DNA of 64,000 nucleotides from Margaritispora aquatica (taxonomy: Eukaryota; Ascomycota; Leotiomycetes; Helotiales; Discinellaceae): positions 62,001-126,000 of the forward strand of contig VJWN01000037.1 of the NCBI GenBank assembly GCA_007644065.1. Direction: 5' to 3'. Positions 36,601 to 48,746 of this stretch are shown here, piece after piece. The notes below the pieces were generated by a model. The model was not told the DNA's origin. It made no database searches and saw only the letters and a list, made by a program, of their open reading frames with translations. Numbering within the stretch: the first letter of the stretch is position 1; every line of letters starts with the position of its first letter. A program made the translations under genes and the position numbers.

Positions 36601-38816
36601 AGAAGAGGGTTCATCTTGGGAGTTTGCTGACGATGGTCGATCATTCTCGGCATACGCGGTGAGAATGTATTGGAGCCTTGCAGGTGATGAGCTTCTTTTG
36701 TCTTTGTCGTTGTGTTTGGTTTATCCTTTCGGTTTCAGGTTGAGTTGAGGAGAGCGGTTGATTTTTTTGGTCGCGGCGGTGAGCTTGCGATGATGAGTGA
36801 CATCTAGAATCCAGACCAGAGTCCCCCCCTCGTTCACTCGTCCAGTCTCTCTTCTGCCGATTTCTTCATTACCTCGGAGTTTCACGATTCTTGATACCAA
36901 CGACTTTCCCAATGAAGAACTAGAGAGATGAGGCTGAATTGCATTCCTACGAATGAACATTCCTAAAAGCAACTTCTCGTGATCACATCATTTCCATCAA
37001 CTTCCACATCTAGATTGAACATTCGAATCCGAAAAAACCTTGCCTAATTCAACGCGTCGAGACAAGCCCCCGTTTCAAACATCAGGGCAGAATTCAACTA
37101 GCCAGCCAGTAAGCGACCAGACATGCAGTGCCACAGCTATGATCTGGGGAGGAGCCAAAATTCGGACGACCAAGCATGATCGTAGCTAGCTTGCCGGTCG
37201 AATAATAATACCCTGGGTTAAGCTCAGGTCGCAGCTTAGGACGAAGAATAAGCATGTTCTGGTTCTGGTCTCTCATTGTCGGTTGGGATGGTTGGTTCGG
37301 TATGCGCCGCTTGTTTTCGGCGATTTCACTCTTCGGACGATTGGAGCCAGTGAGTGGCTGGTTCCCCTAAGGGCTGTTCCCCTGCCAAGTGGAAAAAGAA
37401 GAGGGGCTCGATAGCTCGATAGTGTTCGTATCATAAGCGAGGGCTGGAAAGGGATGAACGATTGGATAGGAAATATCGACTATGGATGTCTTACAGAATC
37501 CACGTTGTAAATGATTCGCCTTCCTCGTGTTCAAGTGTCCGCTTTGCAAACGTGCTCGAGATCTATCAGGGGTTGGGAATCCTTCGCTCTTTACTCCATC
37601 CTGTGGTATAGCCTGTAGAGTGATATCAGATCGCATCGGAGCACCATACATTAGCCACTTTTGTCAAGATGGGACTATCATGACTAGTCAGGGGCAGCAG
37701 CAAAGCTTCAAAATTGAATGTACTCAAAAAGTTTCGCTATCCGTCGAAACAAACACTCGAAAGCCTATCAACCCCCTGCGCCACCCGCACGTCAGTGCAG
37801 TGGTGAGAACATCGTCACACCTTGCACCCAATCGATCATCTAAGCTTCAAGTTTGAAAGTCTCTCATGATCCCCTCGCACCTCCTCAGAGACGCGGCCCG
37901 TTTGACTGGCCAAGTTCCTCCTCTATTCTGCTGGATGACATGGAAAGCGTGGCGGCATCCTAGCTTGTCTGTCTTTTGTCTTGAGAGGGCTGGAGCTGAA
38001 CATGGATAGGGGACGACCAGAGAGAGCTGCGCGTTTGACGAGGAGGATCGGTCTTGGCGGCTGTCGACACAGGCCAATCGAGCTCATGGACACCGCTGTC
38101 CTTGAAGAAAATCCTCTGGTGAAATGCTTGCTGCCAGCTCTGGGGAACACTCCGGTCACACACACCAGGGGGAGTGTGGATTCTCTTAGTCTGGTACCCA
38201 AAGGAGACTTGCGGTGGTGGACTGTGGCTGACTTGATCGGCCCCTGGCATGCATGTCCCATCCATCCCAGAGAATGGTCAGAATACCCACAGACTGGTGA
38301 TCAAAGAGTATAAGACGACCGATAACCCCTTCTTTCCCATTATCTCGACATCGTCTTTCTTGGCATCCTCATTCGCGGTCTCTTGTATCTCATTGCATTT
38401 TTAACAAGGCTAGTCCTGGTGTATCTTTCAAACCTGCCTGTGGCAGCTCAAATCACATTCCTTCATCGAAGAAACCAGCTCAATCGCAAAATCACACTCC
38501 TTCAGTACAACTGTGTTGTCTTTGTGTCAGTGAATTTATACAAGGTATGTTCAGATTACTTGTCCTTCCATCTGCCAAATAAAAAAACCACTTTCTTTGT
38601 GGTGGATCAAGTGGTTGCTCGCTTACTATTGTGAGCTTCCACAATGGACTCGCTCACAATGGGTACGACGACCGGCCTATCTCGCTTCGCGTCAGTCACA
38701 TCCTCCTGACTATTCTTTACCATTCTCGAAACAAGTGAATGCAGCGAACAATGCTGTCTGTTTCTTGAAAATGGTAGTCTTTGTTCAAAACAGCCTCGCG
38801 ATTCAAATTATGCAGC

Positions 38817-38824
38817 TATATAAA
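38817..38824 (+). promoter_or_regulatory. Candidate TATA box of the oxygenase gene
   Basis: TATATAAA at 139-146 bp before the ATG of the AA11-like gene, with an A/C-rich leader between. Position fits a fungal core promoter. Confidence 0.5.
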
Positions 38825-38962
38825 TCCTCGAGACTCGTTCCAACTAACATCTCAAAGCATCAAACTTTGTCCACTCACACAAAAACAACTTTCCACCAAA
38901 ACGCCAGATAAATCCTTGAGAGAATACCGTCCGGCACGCAAATCTCCACACACAAAATCAAA

Positions 38963-40222
38963 ATGTTGTTCATACAACCCACACTCGCGGCATTCGCCCT
39001 TTTCGGCGTTGCTCATTCTCACATGATGATGGCCAAACCGGTTCCATTTGGTAAATCAACACTCAACAACTCTCCTCTGGACAGCAAGGGAGCCGACTTT
39101 CCATGTAAACAACGATCTGGTGTGTACGCAGCTGAAGGCGCAAACAACATCATGCCTCTCGGTTCAACACAAGATCTTACTTTCACGGGTAGTGCTGTAC
39201 ACGGCGGAGGATCTTGCCAGATTTCAATCAGCTATGATGAAGCACCAACCGCGAGCAGCACTTGGAAGGTCATTCACTCCATCGAAGGTGGCTGTCCTGC
39301 CAAGAACACCCCCGGAAACTTGGCCGAAAACGCAGCTGGCACTGGCGCAAGCCAATATACTTTCAAGATCCCATCAACATTGCCAACAGGCACTGCTGTT
39401 CTCGCCTGGACATGGTTCAACAAGATCGGCAACCGGGAAATGTATATGAACTGTGCACCCATCACCATCACTGCAGCAACAGCGAAGAGAAGCGACGAAG
39501 AATCGACATTTGCTAACGCTACCATCTTGGAACGGGCCTCATCAAGTTTTGATGCGCTCCCAAATATGTTTGTCGCTAACATCCCAACAACATCATGCTT
39601 GGTCCAGGATTCTACCGATCTGAAGTTCCCCAACCCGGGCGATTCCGTTGAGTCATTTGGTACTGCTACCGCAACTCCATCCCCACCAACTGGTCCATCA
39701 TGCGGTGCTGCTGTTGTGGCAACGGGAGCGCCTGTAGCGACATCAAAGGCGGCCACTGCCACCAAGCCTGCTACAACCATGGCCACTTCAGCCAAGCCCA
39801 AGGTCTCGGTTCCACCTGCTAGCCAAGGAGGAGTCTTCGTAACTGTTCCCACTTCAGGAGCTGCGGCGCCAACCTCAGCTCCGGTTGTATCTCAAGCCCC
39901 AGCTGCTTCGTCCGCTGTCGCTTCCAAGGCCTCTCCAGTCGCCTCTTCTGCAGCTCCTGTTGGTACAGGTTCAGTTAGCTCTGGCTCTGCCTTTGCTGCT
40001 GGAACCGCTTGCACAACTGAAGGAATGTGGAACTGCATTGGTGGCACTTCTTTCCAGCAATGTGGCAGTGGCACTTGGTCTGTGGTTCAATCTGTTGCCG
40101 CAGGCACGAAGTGCACTGGTGGCCAATCTATGTCTATGGGCATCGCTGCCTCAAAAGAGAAGCGCAATGTTCGCGCATCTCGATGGTCCGGCGCCCATCT
40201 CCGTCGCCACCTTCACTCCTGA
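38963..40222 (+). CDS. Secreted AA11-like lytic polysaccharide monooxygenase with C-terminal X278-type module
   Basis: AA11 enzymes are copper oxygenases that cleave chitin oxidatively outside the cell. This single-exon gene encodes 419 residues. A signal peptide (1-19, ending VAHS) exposes H20 as the new N-terminus, the first ligand of the copper histidine brace. H80 in GSAVHGGGSC is the second ligand and Y161 in NKIGNREMYMNC the likely axial residue; mature numbering 1, 61 and 142 matches the recalled AA11 pattern. The segment KSTLNNSPLDSKGADFPCK is also family-typical. Residues about 230-345 are an Ala/Ser/Thr/Pro linker, likely O-glycosylated. Residues about 350-392 (ACTTEGMWNCIGG, then QQCGSGTWSVVQ) resemble the X278 module found on AA11 and chitinases. 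The tail is basic with Lys-Arg sites. A TATA-like box lies upstream. Confidence 0.9.
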   Translation: MLFIQPTLAAFALFGVAHSHMMMAKPVPFGKSTLNNSPLDSKGADFPCKQRSGVYAAEGANNIMPLGSTQDLTFTGSAVHGGGSCQISISYDEAPTASSTWKVIHSIEGGCPAKNTPGNLAENAAGTGASQYTFKIPSTLPTGTAVLAWTWFNKIGNREMYMNCAPITITAATAKRSDEESTFANATILERASSSFDALPNMFVANIPTTSCLVQDSTDLKFPNPGDSVESFGTATATPSPPTGPSCGAAVVATGAPVATSKAATATKPATTMATSAKPKVSVPPASQGGVFVTVPTSGAAAPTSAPVVSQAPAASSAVASKASPVASSAAPVGTGSVSSGSAFAAGTACTTEGMWNCIGGTSFQQCGSGTWSVVQSVAAGTKCTGGQSMSMGIAASKEKRNVRASRWSGAHLRRHLHS

Positions 40223-41267
40223 GTGCTATTTCGCAGGTCGATTTTGCACACCCACTCTCGTTTATTTCGCATCAGGAAGGTCGGTGATTGCATGGATGGC
40301 GTATGGGACGTGTTGGGATGGCGTTTAGGGATACCACTTTCTTTGTAGAAATTTACATACTCGGGGATTCTCGAGGCCATTAGGTAGTAGATCGAGAGAA
40401 GATGTGAAGATTCGGACCCCTACACAGGAAGTCGACTTTAGCATAGCAAATGAAATTTATCGAAGCAAATCCCTTAACCATACCTCCATACTTATGCATT
40501 GGCAGCATGTTGTGACGAACCTAACCTCCAGAGTGATATCGGCGAGGCTGTAACCAGCACAGAGCAATGGCTGAATGTGCTTGCTCTACAAAGCATAGAA
40601 TCGGTTGTGATCAACCAATACTTTCAATGTGGTAGTGCAAGACAGACTCGAAAACATGTGAGTGATCTCCAATCCATGCTGCAGCACTTGTGTTCAAGCT
40701 TTGATCTGCTCGGAGGATCTGCAGTTCCAACTTTACTCTACCACTTGACTTTATGTGGTGGAAACAAAGCTTATCACGTCGATTTCAAAGACAATGTTCA
40801 GAGGAAAGTTAAAAGTAAGGTCAACCCCAAAATAGACTGGAATCCAAAATCCGGGGAATGTTGTCTCTTGGCACACTGATGTTTAACCGAAACGCGGGGA
40901 ACAACCTTTACTAAAGTACAAGGCAGACAACCACGCCAACATCCCGTTCATGGCTGCATCATACCTACGAACCACAGCTTTAAACTTCCAAGCTACCAAT
41001 TTCAAGTTTTTTGGACTTTCTGTTAAGCGGAATGTTACCGCTATCAACATATCGCCTGGCCCATGTTTCCGAAAGATGTCTTTGGAACATGGGACAACAG
41101 AGACGAGAGGGACGAGAAGACCTCTAGTATAATACGACTTCTGGCAAGCAAGGACACTTGATTGCACACATATCGTTCCGAGGTCTATCCAAGATTGCTT
41201 TGTGGTACAGCCGAACTTCACACATAGTCTCGTCATTTGGAAATAAACTGAGGAAAGGGCAGCCAAA
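40223..41267. other. Intergenic, no gene supported
   Basis: About 1 kb between the oxygenase and the monooxygenase genes, both plus strand. A 126-codon frame at 40499-40879 begins at TTG and has no recognised motif. The last 200 bp should hold the monooxygenase promoter. Confidence 0.55.
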
Positions 41268-43153
41268 ATGACGGATCCAAACCCCGCTCCAACAACAGAT
41301 TATGGCAGAAATACTAATCGCGCTGATGTTCTGATAATCGGCGCTGGAATTTCAGGAATGACTACCGCCATTCAGATGATCAGAAAGGGCAATGGACGAA
41401 ATTTCATTATTGTTGAGAAGGGCAATCAAGTTGGAGGAACCTGGAATGACCAAAGATACCCTGGCAAGTTACTTTTCCAGGTCCAGATTTTCAGACAATA
41501 ACTAATTACAGATCATCTGTAGGATGTTGTTGTGTATGTTCTTCGGGATGAAGTCGTCGGACGATAGCTAATTGCAATCATTCAGGATGTCTGGAGCCAT
41601 CTCTACTCTCTTTCATTTGAACCCAATCCAAACTGGACTCGAGAATATCCCGGACAAGAGGAGATCTTGGACTACCTCATTGCAATCGCTCACAAATACC
41701 AGTTGTACAAGCACATTAGATTCAACACTGCAGTTGAGGAGGCTCGCTGGGATGACAGTACCAATACCTGGAAAACCAAGATTGTGCGACTAGGTAGCAA
41801 GGATTCCGAATTTGGGGAAACGTATACCGTCAGATCCAATTTCTTGGTCTCGGGAGTCGGACAGCTTAATGTACCCAAGTATCCAGACATCGAGGGCTTA
41901 GATTCATTTGAAGGCAAAAAGATGCATTCGGCTCGTTGGAATTGGGACTACGATCTCAAGGACAAGAAAATTGGCATCATTGGCAACGGGGCAACGGCGG
42001 CACAAATTATTCCAGAAGTTGCTAAGGTTTGTAGAAGCCTGACTGTTTTCCAAAGGACACCCAACTGGGTTATTCCCCGAGATGATAAGCCAATATCTGC
42101 AACCAAACAAGCTATATTTAACTACGTCCCATTTGTTCGGAGGCGCCATCGTGCCGGATTGATGGATTTCCGGGAGACTTTCTTTGATGTTGTATTTGAC
42201 ACCAAGTCACCAGTACACGAGTTCATGATGACTGTTTCAAAGGATCATATGGCGGCGCAACTTCCTGGCAATGAGTATGCGAGGCTACGTGAACAACTCC
42301 AACCACGCTACGCCGTTGGGTGTAAAAGAGTTATCATCACAGATGACTACTTTCCCACATTTATGAAGCCCAATGTTACACTTGAAACCTCGCCCATTAA
42401 GGAGATCACAACAAATGGTGTGAAAGTCGAGAATGGCCAAATACACGAGTGTGACTTGCTTATCCTTGCTACTGGATTTAAGACGACGCAATTTATGTAT
42501 CCTATCAAGATATATGGTTCGGAAGGGAAATCTATTGAGCATTTATGGGCCTCTGGTGCCTCGGCATATCTCGGAATCACTTCTCCCTCGCTGCCTAACT
42601 TTGGTATGCTTTACGGTACTTAAATCGTGCAAATTAGACAAGTCTTATTTTGCTAATGGTTTTCATAGGTCCAAATACCAATCTAGGCCACAACAGCATC
42701 ATTCTTATGATCGAGGCGCAAGCTCTCTATATCAACGCCCTAATCGCAAAAGTCCGCAACGCAAGATTGGCCGGTGGAAGCATACGAATAGAGCCAAAAG
42801 AAGATGTGGTCAGAGAATACAACGAAGAGATTCAGGGAAGACTTGCTAAGTCTGCGTTTGCGGATCCAAATTGTAATTCTTGGTACAAGAACGACGCTGG
42901 ATTAATCACGAACAATTGGTCAGACGCCGTCATCCCATATCAGAGACGGACCAGTCGTATTGATTGGAACGAATTCGATATCGCAGGGACACATGCGGAT
43001 ATGGTGAAAGCGGAGGGCCAAACAAATTGGGCCAGAGTAGTTGAAGAGACAGAGATTTCCAATGGGATGATTATCATGGGTATTGTAACAACTCTCAGTG
43101 CCGTGGCTGCAGGAGCTTTCTACCGCAGCACATTCAAGACAAGTTTGAAGTAA
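41268..43153 (+). CDS. Type I Baeyer-Villiger flavin monooxygenase with C-terminal membrane anchor
   Basis: Such enzymes use FAD, NADPH and O2 to insert oxygen next to a carbonyl, giving esters or lactones. Exons: 41268-41463, 41523-41533, 41586-42615 and 42669-43153, 573 residues. The FAD loop GAGISG is at 25-30; QVGGTWNDQRYPG precedes the splice. Exon 2 is only 11 nt and supplies the Cys-Cys-Cys of RYPGCCCDVWSHLYSLSF. The Baeyer-Villiger fingerprint FxGxxxHxxxW is intact as FEGKKMHSARW (177-187), followed by the second nucleotide loop IGNGAT (about 201-206) and LLILATGF. A hydrophobic span near the end (starting MIIMGIVTTLSAVAAGAF) suggests membrane anchoring. Intron 1 begins with GC (GCAAGT) instead of GT. 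Substrate unknown. It ends 192 bp from the convergent Yih1 gene. Confidence 0.92.
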
Positions 43154-43345
43154 AGGATAGCAAAAGGATCGATATGTACAGGACATACTTAATTTAACCT
43201 TAATTCTGTTAACCTGATAGTCTGCAATTCCTAGTCCTTATCAATATCAGCAATTCAAGCAGCATGTAAGATGTGCTCTGACCGTGCTAGGATATGCAGG
43301 ATCATATAATGTGATTTACACCTTAGTCCAAATTGATCATCATGC

Positions 43346-44173
43346 TCACCTCTTGCCTTTCTTCTTCGACAAGACGTCATCGTTCACAAAGCTTCCTTTG
43401 ATAAAAGCGTCTCGAGCCACCGTGTTGATGATGCTGAATCTTTTGGGACCCAGCTGGTGGCCTCCATACCATCTTGTGACAATTACCATCACATCCCAAA
43501 GGTCCATCAACTGCATGAGATGCAGTACACGGCCCCCTGCGGCGGTTTCCCCATCATCGTCGCAATCTTGATATGTAACCCCGTTTCTGCCTTTAATTCG
43601 CCAAGCAGTTATATTATGAGTTGCAGAGCGAACCTTCTTGTCATTGTCCAGCAGATGCTGAACGTAGAGCTTTGCCTGATCGGGAGAAGACACCGAGACG
43701 CATCGAGCGACGAAGACAGACTTCAGTTCTATCACCACATCGGAAAGAACCCAGGAAGGTTGAATATTGCATATTGGATCTGGATCTGGAGGCGGGGTAG
43801 GGTGCGATCCTGAAAGCTGTTTGACGTCGTCCTCATGTATTACTGCAATATCCCCATCAGATCTTGCGCTATTGATCTCTTCAATTACATCGAAGAGGCA
43901 AACCTCTCCAGGATGGTATAATCTGCCCAGGATATCTCGTGAGAGTTTGACAATATGTGCAGCGTCTCCTTTTCGTGTGTGCTCGCCACTACTCTGTGAC
44001 CCTAAGATGGTTGGAGGAGTCGCGGGGTAATCTGTGGGAAACTGAATTCTTAAAGACGCATCTTGTTGTGGCAGACAGAGTATATAAACATCTGGATCGC
44101 TAGTTGCCAGCAAAGTACTTTCGCCATAGATTGAATTGATAGCTTCGACTTCGTTCTCAAGGTCTTCGTTCAT
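43346..44173 (-). CDS. yih1: Yih1/IMPACT homologue
   Basis: Yih1 binds Gcn1 and so restrains the kinase Gcn2, which senses amino-acid starvation; it also binds actin in yeast. The single-exon protein is 275 residues from the ATG at 44173, chosen because the RWD domain starts at once (EDLENEVEAINSIYGES) and the context is good. An in-frame ATG at 44281 would add 36 residues without family likeness. RWD domain about residues 3-105 (with FPTDYPATPP and YHPGEVCLFDVI), linker with PTPPPDPDP, then the UPF0029/Impact domain about 150-260 (SVFVARCVSVSSPDQAK, TAWRIKG, DDDGETAAGGRVLHLM, VTRWYGGHQLGP). The C-terminus is basic (KKKGKR). All hallmark motifs are intact. It runs divergently from the DUF3433 gene. 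Confidence 0.93.
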   Translation of the reverse strand: MNEDLENEVEAINSIYGESTLLATSDPDVYILCLPQQDASLRIQFPTDYPATPPTILGSQSSGEHTRKGDAAHIVKLSRDILGRLYHPGEVCLFDVIEEINSARSDGDIAVIHEDDVKQLSGSHPTPPPDPDPICNIQPSWVLSDVVIELKSVFVARCVSVSSPDQAKLYVQHLLDNDKKVRSATHNITAWRIKGRNGVTYQDCDDDGETAAGGRVLHLMQLMDLWDVMVIVTRWYGGHQLGPKRFSIINTVARDAFIKGSFVNDDVLSKKKGKR

Positions 44174-44691
44174 TTTGCTTGTTGGTTGCTCGGTGGAATG
44201 ATCAATCGAGGTACGGCGCTTAGCTAGACAGGCGCTTGCGCATGGGATTGGCCATACTGTTCTATTTTCAAACCCCAACATTCCAATGAATCTTTTCGTC
44301 CCAAAAATTGGCCCACTTAAGACTTAATCGATGTTAAGCTTCAATCTTATTTGGTGAAATCATATTCATTGGACCTCTAAGTGACCATACTATACAAGTC
44401 TAGCGCGGCGAAGTACAGAAAATCCGCTGCTGTACAGCCAACGTCAAACATGAAGCATGCCGTTCAGTCTCAAGACACTGGGGATCCAATAGAAACCTGG
44501 CCATCGCGCCTTGAGAACCTCTGATATTCGGTACTTGTTGGAGGAGGATTGTTTTTGAGCGTTTGTGTTTGTTGGATCTTCCCATTGAAGATTTAGATGG
44601 ACTGCTCCGTTCGAACAGTGACCGATAATTATCTACTTTCATTTTTCTCATTTGCCGTTTTCCCCTTCTATAATTTCTTTGCTGTTAAGAT
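44174..44691. other. Divergent promoter region of yih1 and the DUF3433 gene
   Basis: A 518-bp spacer shared by two genes read outward. A minus-strand frame (44400-44651) and plus-strand frames overlap in it without motifs. No repeat or clear box was recognised. Confidence 0.55.
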
Positions 44692-47600
44692 ATGGCTGGT
44701 CCAGTATCACAAGATACTATCTCTCGAACGTACGATTCCCATGGACACTCGAAGGCCACTACGACATCGACCAAGATCAGAAGAGCTCGAAGCTATCTCG
44801 ACTTGAAAACATGGTTCGGATTATCTTCTTACGAATCTCGTCATGAAGGGCGCATGGTATCATGGAGACCTATAACGCTTCGAGCTCCAATATTAGGTGG
44901 ATTTGTATTGGTTTCAGTTGCATTTATTGTCTTTCTCGAGATTTTGTACTATATAAGCATTGGCAACAATGATCATAACGGAGGTGGCCTTGCATTTGCT
45001 ATGGAGGGCAGAGGCTTGTCCTCAATTTCAGTATTCAGGTAATCAAGGTTGAGCCATTAAGAATATCCCTACTGATACCAATGGCAGCTATACATATCTC
45101 CCAACGATCCTAGCAGTTTGCTACAGCATGCTTTGGGGGTAATATAATACTACTTCTCCTCCTATTACAACTCTAACCGGGTCAATAGATGGGTAGATCT
45201 TGACACCAAACGACTGGAACCTTGGTTTCAGCTGTCAAGACGTGGAGGGGCAGTCGCTCAAGACTCCTTACTCTTACAGTATCCCTTCGACTTACTCCCT
45301 TTCATACCGATCACGGCACTACGCCGAAGGTAAGAAATTGCTATTAGCTTTATGAGGCAAAACAAGCTTACCATGATAGCCACTGGGCAGTATTTTTGTC
45401 TGGAACGATCATGCTTTTGATATTTTGGGTTGTCACACCGTTGCAATCCTCCATCTTCAATAATGGTATCGCTACACGAACACTGCCCGTGAACATGGGC
45501 ACAAGTGCAAATTTGAGCTCTTTGTCATCGCAATTCCTCGATTTGAACATTAATTTTCTTAATACCGGTTATGCCATCGCATGGCTTGGACAACGATTTC
45601 CTTCTTTTACAACACCTGAATATGCAATGCTACCATTCCAACCGACATCATCAATCAGCGATCCATCTCAAAGTGAGACTTGGACTACAACAGGCGAAGT
45701 GTATAGCACAGATCTGGTCTGTACGCCAGCGAAGATCTCCCATGAGCCCTTTGGGTATGTTTTTGACAATGGCAGGGGCTGTTCAGTCTCCCAGATTGTT
45801 CTTCCGCCAACCAGCTTTAATGCTTATAACGTGGTTTTGTATCTCAGTTACTACAACAACGCCGTCCAGGACTGGTCGATTGGAAATCCTAATTGCTCAG
45901 TGGAGCACTCTAACAACTTTCTCGCGTTATGGGCTTCCAAGGCCTCGTTGAATGTCGATCAGTTTTACGACAATGTTACAGCTCAATTTTGCATTCCTAA
46001 ATACCAAATTCACAATGCTCAGATCACAGTCAATGCATCAAACGGAGCCATAGCTAACATCACTCGAGGTCCGCTAGTTAGTGATGATTTCAGTGATAGA
46101 TTCAACACTTCGCATTTTGAGTATCTCATGGGTGTTGGTGTTCCGCCAACTGACCAGACTGCAAAATATTCCACTCTCCAGCGTGCGAATTATCCTGATA
46201 TCGATCAACTAGAGCAGTTCCCAGACATAGTGAACTATAACGTCACTTGGCCTGTGTCTAACATGGTTGGCTTCGCTCTAGCTGTCAGTTCGCACCCTGT
46301 GGGCGACTTGTCCTCACCCGAAAATCTTCGAACAACCTTCGAAAAGGCTCATAGGCTACTCTTCGCGACTGCCATAAACGCCCTTACGTCGAATAACGCC
46401 TCTAGTCTTGCGAATATCCGCTCTGGGACCCGTCAAGAAAGCTTGAATGCTATCATTATGGTTCGCAAGATTGCTCTTGCAGTTGAAGCCACGCTAGGAC
46501 TGATCGCACTTATGACTTTTGCACTTTGGTACTATACTAGCAAGAGAGCAAATCGTCTTTCTCGCGATCCGGCTTCGATATCGGACATCATGGCCCTGAT
46601 GGGAACTGATCTGTTGACAAAGAACTTCCATGATGATGGAAGCCTCACAGAAGAAGCATTGAAAGACCGACTGTTTCAAAGACGGTTTCTCCTTGCACCT
46701 AATGACGCCGACGAAGGAACCCATCTGGCCTCCAATGAGTACTCTGGCACATATAAAAGCATTGAGACGCGCACACGTTCGCTTCGCTCAGTTGATACTG
46801 TGATTCCGGGAGTCAGGCCCATAGAACTTCGCCTTGTCGTAGGGATGGTTTTAATCATCGTGATACTAGGGGCTCTGTCAAGCATTGCTGTGATAGGCAT
46901 CTGGAGCGCTAAAGATGATGGTGAGTTTCAATATGACTTGATGCTCTCTTCGCTAACAATTATAGGGATTTCACTCCCATCTACGAATCCCATAGTCATA
47001 ACCATCCTACAAAATTATGTTCCCACCGCAATTGCAACGATTCTCGAGCCTGCATGGGTTACTCTCAACCGAGTCAGATGCGTATTGCAACCATTTGAAG
47101 ATCTCCGACAAGGAAACGCTGGTTCGAAAGGCACTGTGGAGGCAAAATATACATCTTTGCCTCCTCAATTGATTGTGTGGAGGGCTTTGCGGTCCGGACA
47201 CTTCTTCCTAGCTGCTTTGTGCGTCATTGCCGTTTCTGGAAATATTTTGGCTGTTGCATTGAGTGGCCTAGTTGTTCAAAACGGAGCTAGTACTTCATTG
47301 CCGATGAACAGCTCTCAAATACTCCTTCCTCGGTTCAATGGTACCGATATTCGAACGGATTTAGTTCCATTGACGTATAGCTCTCACCTCTACGCTGCTA
47401 TGTCCAATTTGAGTAACCACAACGATCTCCCACCTTGGATGGACAGCAGTCATTTCTATCTCCCATTCAAGCTTGATAGCATTCCATCCAAAACATCCTT
47501 CGGTATTCCACTTGCTTTCGGAAGCGTCAGGGGAACAACTAAAGGGTTTGGGGCAGATTTAGACTGCTTTCCTCTCTCAGCGAGTCAAGGCGATAATAAT

Positions 47601-48746
47601 AGTGTCATCTTCGATCTCGAGCCAGCTCGACGTACGATTTCGCTTGTAACTCGCCATCTCTTATCAAATGGGACAATTACAAGGTGTACTAGTGGATCTC
47701 AAGCTAGCGTTGGCAACACAACGCAATTTGTATCAAACAACTTCACGGACGGGGCCTCTGCCTTGGAATTGTTTACAAATATGGTTCCCGTCAATGCTAG
47801 TAATGGAGGTGGTTTCTGCTCATCGTTAATCGTTGCTGGCTGGGCAAGAATGGGTCCTAAAAACCTCTCATTGAGTTCAGGGTCTATTGCCGCTCAAAAT
47901 TCATCTCAGGGACGAGCACTATCGTCTTCCTTCATTGCATGCAAGCCACGTCTCACCGTCGCCTCATATGAAGTTGACGTTGACATTAGCGGGCGCATTC
48001 TTCAATCCGTTCAAACCGGCGAATTTGCCCCAGATTCATTTAAATACTTTCTGAACAGCTCAGTACAAGCCAACTTTTTCGACCAGGTTTTTGATCTGAT
48101 CAAGAACCCATTGTATGGAGACTACATTTGGCATAACGACAGCTTTACTTCGGATTGGCAGAACTCTCTTTTCGGCTTCAAGCTCGGCACCGACCAGCTT
48201 GTCAACCCAGCCATGCCAGTGCCGCGCCCAGAAACAGCCACCCCAGCAGTGCAGGCCGTGTACAGCTTGCTGTTTGCGATGTTGCTGAATTTCAGCCGAC
48301 ATGTGTTCGCCCCTGCGCCTGACGGAGGTGTACCCATCGTTGTCACAGTGATTGCACAGGAATCTCGTTTCTTTGTCTCGCCTCTCATGGCGCAGATGGC
48401 AATAGTGATCTTGGGTCTCCAGCTTATTACAGCTCTGATTTTTTATGCGAAGAGACCGAAGAGATTCTTACCTCGCATGCCGACGAGTGTTGCATCAGTC
48501 ATTGCATATGTGGCTGCTAGCCATGCGGTTGATGGTTATAGGGTCGATGGCGAGGTATGTAAGAGGAAGATGGGACAGAGGTATGGGTATGGTGCCTTTA
48601 TTGGAACAGATGGGAGGACGCATGTTGGTGTTGAAAAGCAAGAGCTTGTGGTTGCTGTTGACACTGTTAATCCACATGTGAAAAAGAGGAAGTGGTGGAC
48701 GATGGTTGGGAAGGGGAATGAGGGTGAAGTTAAGAGTTGGATATAA
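44692..48746 (+). CDS. DUF3433-family multi-span membrane protein
   Basis: Exons 44692-45038, 45088-45138, 45189-45329 and 45380-48746, all junctions phase 2, give 1,301 residues. The N-terminal part has the DUF3433 signature: WRPITLRAPILGG followed by a membrane span (about 65-88), then SYTYLPTILAVCYSMLWGW, DLDTKRLEPWFQLS, a LLLQYPF segment and ALRRRHWAVFLSG. A second, similar block follows in the middle (RPIELRLVVGMVLIIVI, later WRALRSGHFFLAALCVI), so the protein is an internal duplication, as usual in this family. The parts between spans are Asn/Ser/Thr-rich with many N-glycosylation sequons, pointing to extracellular or luminal loops. A last span (about MAIVILGLQLITALIF) precedes a short cytosolic tail. 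The family is fungal and its function is not known. Length fits the usual 1,000-1,300. Confidence 0.9.

Larger units (their letters stand above)
31396..38962. other. 7.5-kb region without a supported gene
   Basis: I found no frame with family-like composition on either strand. ORF-like stretches at 33606-34211, 36101-36600 and 37900-38313 overlap in several frames and both strands. The region holds a 7-bp tandem array, a 230-bp degenerate duplication, an AC tract at 36525-36542 and many short AT-rich stretches. The last 600 bp must contain the promoter of the oxygenase gene. A non-coding RNA or degraded genes may be present but cannot be shown here. Confidence 0.5.

Noticed and set aside
37003..37030. 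Possible tRNA B-box (ATTCGAATCC)
   Set aside because: No matching A-box, acceptor stem or anticodon arm could be placed; no tRNA was found in the window.
37900..38313. Overlapping frames of 76-112 codons on both strands
   Set aside because: Several frames are open on both strands at once and none resembles a known protein or joins an exon.
40499..40879. 126-codon plus-strand frame
   Set aside because: Begins at TTG and shows no family likeness; it lies between two well-supported genes.
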